The notes under the pieces: model-generated
Told to the model about the DNA's origin: nothing
The model's database searches: none
Seen by the model: only the letters and a program-made list of their open reading frames with translations
Assembly (NCBI RefSeq): GCF_036226685.1
Contig: NZ_CP109009.1
Span: 8,459,501 to 8,523,500 of the forward strand
DNA: 64,000 bases
Origin: Streptomyces sp. NBC_00690
GTDB taxonomy: Bacteria; Actinomycetota; Actinomycetes; Streptomycetales; Streptomycetaceae
Direction: 5' to 3'
Shown: positions 53,670-61,137 of the stretch, one piece after another
Position numbering within the stretch: the stretch's first letter is position 1
Layout: the number at the start of each line of letters is the position of its first letter
Program-made: the position numbers and the translations under genes

Positions 53670-53705
53670 AAGTAGGGTGCTTCTGACTTCACGAGGAGGG
53701 GTGGC

Positions 53706-53843
53706 ATGCAGAGAACGCCGTTCGATGCCGGGACCGCCGTGCCCGCGGCCGAACACGGCACCCGCACGGACGCACACACGCCGGGCGGTGCGACAGGGGC
53801 CGGTCCCCTGACGCTCGTGTGCCCGCGACGGACGGTGCGTTGA
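53706..53843 (+). CDS. Possible 45-residue leader ORF of the MFS gene
   Basis: ATG at 53706 follows the strong ribosome site GAGGAGG, and the stop (53841-53843) is one base before the GTG of the exporter gene. The peptide (MQRTPFDAGTAVPAAEHGTR and on) has no recognised family and no membrane segment. It may be a short coupled leader that controls exporter translation. Alternatively it marks a mis-set start: the exporter frame has no ribosome site of its own. Confidence 0.45.
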   Translation: MQRTPFDAGTAVPAAEHGTRTDAHTPGGATGAGPLTLVCPRRTVR

Positions 53844-53844
53844 C

Positions 53845-55068
53845 GTGGGACGTCTCGTTCTGGATGTGACACCGCTTCGGGGCCGCGCGTTCCGGTACGT
53901 GTTCATCGCCCGGACCGTCGCCGTGTTCGGCCTGGGTTTCGCCATGGTCGCCGTACCGCTCCAGGTCTATTCCCTCACCGGTTCCACGGTCGGTGTGGCG
54001 TCGGTCAGCGTGGCGGTGGGCATCGCGGCCTTCGTGGGCACCCTGCTCGGTGGGGTGTTGGCCGACCGGGCGGACCGTCGGCGGGTCATCCTCATCGCAC
54101 GTTCCGCGGCCGGCCTTGCCTTCGCCGTACTCGCGGTGAACGCTGCCCTCCCCGAGCAGCATCTGTGGGTGATCTATCTCTGCGGGATGGTCGAGGGCAT
54201 CGCCGACGGTGTGTCGGGCACGGCTTTGATGGCCGCGACGCCCGGTCTGGTGGCCCAGGACAAGCTTCCCGCAGCCGGTGCCCTGCTCGCACTCATGGCC
54301 GACCTCGGCTCCGCAACGGCCCCCGCCCTCGGTGGACTGCTCGTCACCGCCACGGACTTCTGGGTGAACTACGCGGTCTGCGCCGGCGCCGGGGTGGTCA
54401 CCGTGACCTGTCTCACCCGACTGCCGTCGATGCCCCCGACCGAGGCCGCCCGGAGCGAAACTGTGCTCCAGTCGCTCGGGGCGGGCATCCGATTCGTCTC
54501 CCGCGACCGCATCGTGGGGCCCGCACTGCTCGTCGGTGTGATCGCTATGGTGCTGTCGGGCTGGAGCGTTCTGCTGCCGGAGTACGGGGAGCAGGTCCTC
54601 AAGGTCGGTCCCGAAGGACTGGGACTGCTCTATGCGGCCCCCGCTATCGGTGCCTTGATCGGCTCCCTGACCAGCGGTTGGACCGGTACGGTACGGCGAA
54701 CCGGAGCCCTGGCGATCGGTGCGGTGCTGGTGTCGGCCGTGGGACTCGCCACCACGGGGCTCGGGGGAGGGCTGATCTGGGCCCTGGTCGGGCTCGCCGT
54801 GTTCGGTATCGGCCGGCTCGCCGGTGACGTCCTGCGGTTCACGATCGTGCAGGAGAACACACCGGACCAGTTCCGCGGCCGGGTCGCCGGTCTGTGGACC
54901 GCACAGGTGACCACCGGGATCGCGCTCGGTGCCGCGGTCGCCGGTGGCATCTCCACCGTCGCTTCGCCCCGTGACACCTTCGTGCTCTATGCGGCGGTCG
55001 GAGTGGTGAGCACCCTGGTTGCGGCCATGACCCTGCCCACGTTGCGCAGGCTGGTGCGATCGTTGTGA
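53845..55068 (+). CDS. MFS exporter (EntS-like, 12-helix)
   Basis: The protein has 407 residues with about 12 hydrophobic helices. It begins LVLDVTPLRGRAFRYVFIAR, like the EntS/enterobactin-exporter type of MFS_3 proteins, and has the loop motif DRADRRRVILIAR after helix 2. A C-terminal ENTPDQFRGRVAGLWTAQ loop is also typical. It likely exports a small molecule, plausibly the siderophore of the adjacent NRPS locus, but could serve the PTM locus or drug efflux. GTG at 53845 follows the 45-residue ORF. Expression is expected to depend on the TetR protein. Confidence 0.85.
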   Translation: MGRLVLDVTPLRGRAFRYVFIARTVAVFGLGFAMVAVPLQVYSLTGSTVGVASVSVAVGIAAFVGTLLGGVLADRADRRRVILIARSAAGLAFAVLAVNAALPEQHLWVIYLCGMVEGIADGVSGTALMAATPGLVAQDKLPAAGALLALMADLGSATAPALGGLLVTATDFWVNYAVCAGAGVVTVTCLTRLPSMPPTEAARSETVLQSLGAGIRFVSRDRIVGPALLVGVIAMVLSGWSVLLPEYGEQVLKVGPEGLGLLYAAPAIGALIGSLTSGWTGTVRRTGALAIGAVLVSAVGLATTGLGGGLIWALVGLAVFGIGRLAGDVLRFTIVQENTPDQFRGRVAGLWTAQVTTGIALGAAVAGGISTVASPRDTFVLYAAVGVVSTLVAAMTLPTLRRLVRSL

Positions 55069-55121
55069 GGTGCGCTGAATCGAGCGGTGTCGCTTGGAGC
55101 TGTGCTGAGCCGAGTTGGGGC

Positions 55122-55156
55122 ATCGGCGTCCATCGGTCCCGGTGAGGGACGCCGAT
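55122..55156. terminator. Hairpin between convergent MFS and P450 genes
   Basis: ATCGGCGTCC (55122-55131) pairs perfectly with GGACGCCGAT (55147-55156). It lies in the 95-base convergent gap between the exporter stop (55068) and the P450 stop (55164) and can act for both strands. Confidence 0.6.
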
Positions 55157-55163
55157 CGATGTG

Positions 55164-56369
55164 CTACCAGCTCACCTGAAGACTGCGGGGGCCGCGCGAG
55201 GTGGAGCCCAGCCGCCACTGCACTGCATCGGCCGGCTCGTCGAGCCGTAGGGTCGGGAACCGGGCGGCGATGCGATGCAGACCCAGCCGGAGTTCCAGCC
55301 GTGCGAGCCACGCCCCCAGGCAGTAGTGCGGACCGGCACCGAAGGCGAGCGTGGGCCGCTCCAGTGGTGCGAAGAGATCGTCGAAGGGACGGGGCGGATA
55401 GACGTCCGGGTCGCGATTGGCCATGGAGCAGTCGGCCAGCACCACGGATCCCGCGGGAATCAGAACACCTCCGACCTCGACGTCCTCCATGGCGTGACGG
55501 GCACTGCCCCGGTCGTCGCCGAGCGGCACCAGATGCAGGAGCCGATCCGCCAGCACCTCCGCCGCCCCTTCGTCGGACCCCAGTCGCCGCCAGACCTCCG
55601 GGCGTTCTCCCAACAGATACAGCAGGGTGTTGCTCAGCATGGTCATGGTGCTGTCGTGACCTCCGACCACCAGTCCGCACACCAACTGGACCAGTTGCAC
55701 CTCCGGGATGCCGCCCTCCTGGTCGGCGGCGGTGACCAGACTGCTCACCAGATCGTCCCCGGGCTCATGACGCCGACGGTCGAGCAAATCGGCACCGAAC
55801 GCGGAGAACTCCTCCAACACGTCCGACACCTCCTTCTCGTCGTGCGAGCCGTCCGAAAAGGCGTGCTCGGCCCAGTGCCGCAACTGGGGACGCACCGAGT
55901 CGTCGAGTCCCATCAACCTACTGATCACCATCACCGGCAGGGGAAGGGCGTACTCGGCCACCACATCCACCGGTGGTCGCTTCTCGGCCAGCGCATCGAG
56001 GCACTGCTCGACCATCGCCGCGATCCAGGGCTGCCAGCGGGCGACCGCCCTCGGGGTGAACGCACGGCGCAGGATGGACCGCAGTCGCAGATGGTCCTCG
56101 CCGTCCTGATTGAACATCAGATCGGGGTTGCTCACGAGATCGGGTGCGGCGGCCAGGGCCGGTGCGTCCGCCGCGTACAGGGGAGAACGGGCGAACCGGG
56201 CGTCGGACAGCACCTGGCGTACGTCCGGATACCGGCTGGCCAGCCAGGCCGGTGTGCCGTCCGGAAGTCGGGTGGGCCGGGGCGGTCCCACCTCACCGAA
56301 GTCGATGCGGTGCATCGGCGGCTTGGCGGAGCGGTGGGGACATGAGTCGGCGTTCGAAGCGGTGGACAT
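55164..56369 (-). CDS. ftdF: Cytochrome P450 of the PTM locus
   Basis: The protein has about 401 residues, the usual size of a soluble bacterial P450. The heme-binding motif is FGAGPHYCLGAWLAR (Cys about residue 350), the I-helix motif is LVVGGHDSTMT, and the K-helix region is LLHLVPLGDDRG, with ExxR not obvious by eye in the usual form. ATG at 56369 has AGGAGG just upstream; the frame extends to 56636. In PTM loci such as frontalamide (ftdF) and SGR810, this gene is the last and hydroxylates or oxidises the ring system late. The order here is the same. Confidence 0.86.
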   Translation of the reverse strand: MSTASNADSCPHRSAKPPMHRIDFGEVGPPRPTRLPDGTPAWLASRYPDVRQVLSDARFARSPLYAADAPALAAAPDLVSNPDLMFNQDGEDHLRLRSILRRAFTPRAVARWQPWIAAMVEQCLDALAEKRPPVDVVAEYALPLPVMVISRLMGLDDSVRPQLRHWAEHAFSDGSHDEKEVSDVLEEFSAFGADLLDRRRHEPGDDLVSSLVTAADQEGGIPEVQLVQLVCGLVVGGHDSTMTMLSNTLLYLLGERPEVWRRLGSDEGAAEVLADRLLHLVPLGDDRGSARHAMEDVEVGGVLIPAGSVVLADCSMANRDPDVYPPRPFDDLFAPLERPTLAFGAGPHYCLGAWLARLELRLGLHRIAARFPTLRLDEPADAVQWRLGSTSRGPRSLQVSW

Positions 56370-56550
56370 GGTTCCTCCTGGCCCCAACGATGAGATGGCA
56401 ACAGCGGTCGGTCGGCACAGCTCGGACGGCGAACCACCCGAGCGGATGGAGGCGAAGGGGCGACCCGCCCCGGGCTGACGGGACAGCGCCATGGATGTGC
56501 GGTCCGGAAGGGACGACCGTCCCGATCCGCAGCGGTGCAGGGAGGTGCCG

Positions 56551-57606
56551 TCAGAGCTCCACCAGCACCTTTCCCATCCACTTACGCTGGTCCTGGTAGA
56601 GGCTGGCGTACGCACCCGGGATGCTCTCGAAACCATGGTGGAAGGTGTGGTCGCACCTCACCTCACCGCGTCTGATCCGGCCGCCCAGATCGGTGTGGAG
56701 TGCCTGCCAGTTCGCGGCGGTGAACCATTCGAGCGAGAAGATCCCGCGGATCGTCGCACGGGGAAACATGATGTAGGGCAGCAGACGCGGACCCGTGTCC
56801 TCCCGCCCCACCTGGGTCGCCCACTGCCAACAGACGGCGACCTGACTGCCGACATTGAGCCGGGTGAACACGGCATCCGTGAAAGCACCGCCCAGATTGT
56901 CGAAGTACTTGTCCACGCCGTCCGGCGCAGTGCGGCGCAGCGCCGCGGCCACCCGGTCGACACTGTCACCGCTGCGGTACTCGATGACCTCGTCGAAACC
57001 CAACTCAAGGAGGCGCTCCGCCTTCCACGCGGATCCGGTGGACCCCACCACCCGGGCGCCCGCACGCTTCGCCAGTTGCCCCACCAGCGAGCCGACCTGT
57101 CCCGATGCCCCGCTGACCACCACCGTCTCACCGGGACGCACCGTCATGAACTTGGTCAGTGTTCCCCAGGCCGTCATGCCCGGTCCGCCCAGGGCACTCA
57201 ATGCCGTGGCCAGCGGCAGGGCATCGTCGTACCACCGTGGATCCAGCCTGCGGTAGGCGGGAAACACCATCGGGAAGCTTCCCGTCTGCCAGGGGGAGGC
57301 CGCTCCGGTGCTGATCAGATGTGTACGCCAGCCGCCGAAGCCCTGCACCAGGTCACCGACCCCGTGCGCGGCACGTGGGCCGGCTTCCACCACTTCCATG
57401 ATGGAGTCCGCTCCCATGTGGTCCCCGAGCGGAGTGTCCAGGGCGATGCCCTGGAGATAGGGGTCGACCGAGACGTACAGCGTCCGCAGCAGCATCTCGT
57501 CGGGGGCGAGATCCACCACCAGGTCCTCGACCACCTTTTCGTAGACGCGCTCCACATCGGGAACGCCCTCCATGTGTTCCCGGACCACCCATTTCTGGGT
57601 CTTCAT
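56551..57606 (-). CDS. ftdE: NADP-dependent medium-chain reductase of the PTM locus
   Basis: The protein has about 351 residues and is a medium-chain dehydrogenase/reductase without the zinc motif. The NADP-binding block is VVVSGASGQVGSLVGQLAKR (about residues 150-170), preceded by GGPGMTAWGTL and followed by a core IEYRSGDSVDRV. ATG at 57606 has GAGGAG at 5-base spacing; the frame extends to 58299. In PTM pathways the equivalent (IkaC, FtdE, SGR811) uses NADPH to close a carbocycle by reductive cyclization. It lies directly downstream of the two FAD oxidoreductases. Confidence 0.87.
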   Translation of the reverse strand: MKTQKWVVREHMEGVPDVERVYEKVVEDLVVDLAPDEMLLRTLYVSVDPYLQGIALDTPLGDHMGADSIMEVVEAGPRAAHGVGDLVQGFGGWRTHLISTGAASPWQTGSFPMVFPAYRRLDPRWYDDALPLATALSALGGPGMTAWGTLTKFMTVRPGETVVVSGASGQVGSLVGQLAKRAGARVVGSTGSAWKAERLLELGFDEVIEYRSGDSVDRVAAALRRTAPDGVDKYFDNLGGAFTDAVFTRLNVGSQVAVCWQWATQVGREDTGPRLLPYIMFPRATIRGIFSLEWFTAANWQALHTDLGGRIRRGEVRCDHTFHHGFESIPGAYASLYQDQRKWMGKVLVEL

Positions 57607-57628
57607 TGCGGCTCCTCGATCGCACGGC

Positions 57629-59431
57629 TCATTCCGCACCCCTCGGCACTGCCCCCCGTGTGTGCTCCGGCCGCCCCGACGCGTCGTTGGGACCCGACGT
57701 GCCGTTCTGCGCGGTGGCCCGGATTCCCACGGGGATGACGACATGGGTCGGAGGGGGGCCGCTCTCATCCACCGATGCGGTGAAAGGACGCTGATCGTCG
57801 CGGCAGACGAACTGCATGACGTGACGTCCCGCCGCCGCGGCCCGGATGAGTCCACCGGTGGTGGCCCACACCCCGGACTGGTAGAAGTTCGCCAACCCCG
57901 GCACCCCGGGCCCGTGCTTCTTGACCAACTCCTCCAGGGTCTCCCCGCTCTCCACGAAGGGTTGCCAACCGAGTACCGTTCCGTCGTAGTTGCCCGTGTA
58001 GCGGACCTGGGTGAGCGGACTCGACACATCGCGCACCGCAATCGCGTCCTCGATGCCCGGGTAGAGCTCCTCCAGGAACCGCGCGATCGCGTTGCGCGCC
58101 TGCCGTTTGGCCGCGTAGTACCCCCGTCCGTGCCGTACCGGCAGGGTGTGCAACTCCTGGCCGCCGCGCCGGCGACTGGCCTGCTCGGGGCCTTCGTCGA
58201 GGGCCCGCCACGGCTCGATGTCACTGAAGTAGGTGGCGTAGACGACCGTGGTGTCATGGGGGGACAGCTCCGGGTAGTGCAGGCTGCGGAACTGCACATT
58301 GATGCTCGGATGGCGGATACCGGTGAGCTGCGCCGCCAAGGAGTCGTCCAGGAGGTGCGTCGTGCACGGCTCCCCTTCGGGGAACGGACGTCTGAGACCG
58401 AGGAACAGAGTGAAGTAGCCGGGGAAGACCATGCCCGGTTCGAGGATCGTCTCCGTGTACAGCCGACGGTAGGCGTCGTTGAGGTAGCGGCCCTTGAGCA
58501 GCTTCATCATGGTGGTGTGACCATCGCAGGCGGAGACCACGATGTCCGCCCGGTACACCCGACCGTCGGTCAGCCGGACGCCGACCGCGCGGTCGCCCTC
58601 GACGAGTACCTCGTCCACCTTCGCGTTGTACGTCACCTCACCACCGAGCCGGCGAAAGCGCTGCTCGATGGAGGTGGCAAGACCCAACGATCCGCCCTCG
58701 GGAACGCCCGCGGAGAGATTGGCGTGCGATGCCAACTGGAAGTGGAACGGCAGCACCGGGAACGCGGAGTGCTTCTCGTAGAGGATGAAGTTGAACGCCT
58801 CGCGCAGCAGCGGGTCCTTGAACCGTGCGGAGTACTGCGTCATCAGTACGGTGATGGAGGTGCGGATGACATTGAAGTACGGCAGGAACGAGGCCAGCAT
58901 GCGCCAGCGTTCGGCCCTGCCCATGAGACCAACCGGTTTGAGGAAGGGGTAGACCGCGAGGCACCGGCGAAACGCCCGCAGTTGGTTGCAGAACTTCCGG
59001 ATCAAGGGGGCGTCGGCAGGGGAGATCTCGATGAGGTGGGCCTGGAGCCGGTCGGGGTCCGAATAGAAGTGCACGGACCGGCCCTCGCGGTCGCGGACGA
59101 TGTTGAACACGTCGAAGTGGCGTATCTCCTTGCCCTGGAGGGCACCCAACTCCAACCAGATCTGGTGCATCTCATTGCCCGGACCGCTCCCCAATAGCCA
59201 GCTGATGCAGCAGTCCAGGGTGAAGTCGCCGCGCTCCCAGGAGGTGCAACAACCGCCCGGGATCTCGTGCATCTCCATGATGTGGGCCCGATAGCCGTTC
59301 ATCTGGGCGTAGCACCCGGTGGACAGTCCACCGAGCCCCGCTCCGATGACGATCATCGTTTTTCGCTCGCGCGTCGATTGCGCCACGGATTCCCCTTCTC
59401 CCGCGCCGGACGCCCGGGGACTCGTCGTCAT
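57629..59431 (-). CDS. ftdD: FAD-dependent oxidoreductase (CrtI/phytoene desaturase-like), PTM locus, second copy
   Basis: The protein has about 600 residues with the dinucleotide motif MIVIGAGLGGLSTGCYAQ and EIPGGCCTSW, typical of CrtI-like PTM enzymes (FtdC/FtdD, IkaB). Its C-terminal region (GVWATTGGLIRAAAAGRH) is the FAD-side closing motif. These proteins drive the oxidative-reductive cyclization steps on the polyene tetramate. ATG at 59431 overlaps the stop of the first FAD gene (ATGA). It is a clear paralogue of that upstream gene, as in PTM loci that make two of the rings with two such enzymes. Confidence 0.87.
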   Translation of the reverse strand: MTTSPRASGAGEGESVAQSTRERKTMIVIGAGLGGLSTGCYAQMNGYRAHIMEMHEIPGGCCTSWERGDFTLDCCISWLLGSGPGNEMHQIWLELGALQGKEIRHFDVFNIVRDREGRSVHFYSDPDRLQAHLIEISPADAPLIRKFCNQLRAFRRCLAVYPFLKPVGLMGRAERWRMLASFLPYFNVIRTSITVLMTQYSARFKDPLLREAFNFILYEKHSAFPVLPFHFQLASHANLSAGVPEGGSLGLATSIEQRFRRLGGEVTYNAKVDEVLVEGDRAVGVRLTDGRVYRADIVVSACDGHTTMMKLLKGRYLNDAYRRLYTETILEPGMVFPGYFTLFLGLRRPFPEGEPCTTHLLDDSLAAQLTGIRHPSINVQFRSLHYPELSPHDTTVVYATYFSDIEPWRALDEGPEQASRRRGGQELHTLPVRHGRGYYAAKRQARNAIARFLEELYPGIEDAIAVRDVSSPLTQVRYTGNYDGTVLGWQPFVESGETLEELVKKHGPGVPGLANFYQSGVWATTGGLIRAAAAGRHVMQFVCRDDQRPFTASVDESGPPPTHVVIPVGIRATAQNGTSGPNDASGRPEHTRGAVPRGAE

Positions 59432-61137
59432 GAACCGGAACCGGAGCCGTCCCGACCCGGCCGTCGATCCAACTGCGGCAGGTGCCCGAGCTTGTCGCGA
59501 TGCCAAGGCTCGGTCGGTGTGCTCTCCCACGCGGTGAAGGGCAACCCCCACTCCTCGCAGAGGTACTGGGTGACGAACCGGCCGGTCGACGCGGCGCGGA
59601 TCAGCCCGCCGAGGCCGACCCACTGGCCCGCCATGGAGAAGTCACGCAGTCCCGGCAACCGCATACGGTCCTTGCCGACGAGTTTCGCGGCCACGTCGTC
59701 CGCTTCCGAGAACGCCTTCCAGGCCAGGATGCTGCCGTCGAAGTTCCCGGTGTACCGCTTGGTGGTGGCCGGTGATGCCACGTCGACCAGTTCGATCCGC
59801 TCGGCGATGCCGGGGCGGTGCCGCTCAAGGAACTCACGGACGAACGCCGCCACACGGCGCTTTTGCGCCCAGTACTCCTTGCGGTCGCTGGAGCGCAGCT
59901 TCTTCCAGTAGGTGTAGTCGCTGAAGTAGGTGCAGTGGATCACCGACTTCCCCGGTGGTGCGAACCCATCGGAGTAGCGGGAGCGCAATTGCACCACGAG
60001 GCTCTGTTGCAGGGCGCCGGGCAGCCGTTCGGCGTCCTCGGGGGAGAGGAGGTAGGTGGTGCTGTGCGTCCGGTCGTCGCCGAGGTCTCCCGCCACCCCG
60101 ACGAAGGCGGAGACCACGGCGGGGAAGAGGGCGCCGGGGGCGTTCAGCAACTCGTCGTAGAGCTTCTCGATCCGCGGTCCGGTGTACCGCCCGCCGAGCA
60201 GCGAATAGATGGTGGTGTGGCCGTCGCAGGCGGAGACGACATGGTCGGCGTAGTACCGCTTGCCGTTGGTCAGTTGCACCCCCACTGCGCGGTCGTCCTC
60301 CACCAGGACCCGGGCGACGCGGGCCCGATAGCTGATCGAGCCGCCCAGCGAGGTGTAGCGCTCCTCGATCGACCGGGCCAGACCGAGCGATCCGCCCTGC
60401 GGAAAACCGGCGTTCCGGTGATGGGCGCCCGCCATGTTGAACAGGTACGGCAGCAGGGGGAAGCCCTCGGGGTCCTGGAAGAAGATGTTGCGGAAGGCCC
60501 TGCGCAACAACGGGTCCTGGAATCGGTCAGCGAAGGTGTGCATCGGTGTCGCCGCCGTCCGCCAGAACAGCCGGAACGCGGGGAGCACGGTCCTGAGGAT
60601 CGCCGCCCGCTCCCGGACGGTCCGTAGCGCCGGTGCGGTCAGGAAGGGGTAGAGCTCGATGGAGCAGAATCTGCGCAGGTCCCGGCAGAAGGACTCGATC
60701 AGTCGTGCGTCGCCCGGTGACAGCTCCAACAGGTGCTGCTCAAGGCGCTGGGGATCGTTGTAGAACGTGACCGAGCGGCCGTCCTCGTCGACGACCCGGT
60801 TGAACATGTCGAAGTGGGTGATGGACTTCCCGTCGAGTGCCCCGAGTTCACGCCACACCTGGTGCGCCTCGTTCCCAGGCGCCGTGCCGATCAGCCACTC
60901 GATGCAGTAGTCGAAGACGTATCCGTCACGGGCCCAGGCCGTGCAGCAGCCCCCGGGAAGCACGTGCTTCTCCAGGATCATGGTCTGCATGCCGCTCATC
61001 TGTGCGTAGCAGCCGGTCGACATCCCCGCCACACCGGCACCGATGACGATCACCCGGGGTTTGGTGGGAGGCGTGCGCTTCCGCTCGGGTGTCGTGGGCG
61101 GGCGGCTGGTCCAGTCGGACGTGCCTTCATCGGGCAT
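59428..61137 (-). CDS. ftdC: FAD-dependent oxidoreductase (CrtI-like), PTM locus, first copy
   Basis: The protein has about 569 residues with VIVIGAGVAGMSTGCYAQ and VLPGGCCTAW near the N-terminus and QWVGLGGLIRAAS near the C-terminus. It is a paralogue of the next gene, with matching blocks along its length. It is expected to begin cyclization of the linear polyene tetramate. ATG at 61137 has AAGGAA six bases upstream and the gene overlaps the end of the hybrid synthetase by 11 bases, so the two are translated together. The frame extends to 61521. Confidence 0.87.
   Translation of the reverse strand: MPDEGTSDWTSRPPTTPERKRTPPTKPRVIVIGAGVAGMSTGCYAQMSGMQTMILEKHVLPGGCCTAWARDGYVFDYCIEWLIGTAPGNEAHQVWRELGALDGKSITHFDMFNRVVDEDGRSVTFYNDPQRLEQHLLELSPGDARLIESFCRDLRRFCSIELYPFLTAPALRTVRERAAILRTVLPAFRLFWRTAATPMHTFADRFQDPLLRRAFRNIFFQDPEGFPLLPYLFNMAGAHHRNAGFPQGGSLGLARSIEERYTSLGGSISYRARVARVLVEDDRAVGVQLTNGKRYYADHVVSACDGHTTIYSLLGGRYTGPRIEKLYDELLNAPGALFPAVVSAFVGVAGDLGDDRTHSTTYLLSPEDAERLPGALQQSLVVQLRSRYSDGFAPPGKSVIHCTYFSDYTYWKKLRSSDRKEYWAQKRRVAAFVREFLERHRPGIAERIELVDVASPATTKRYTGNFDGSILAWKAFSEADDVAAKLVGKDRMRLPGLRDFSMAGQWVGLGGLIRAASTGRFVTQYLCEEWGLPFTAWESTPTEPWHRDKLGHLPQLDRRPGRDGSGSGS

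Noticed and set aside
57572..59197. 541-codon plus-strand frame opposite the PTM FAD oxidoreductase
   Set aside because: Antisense shadow of ftdD.
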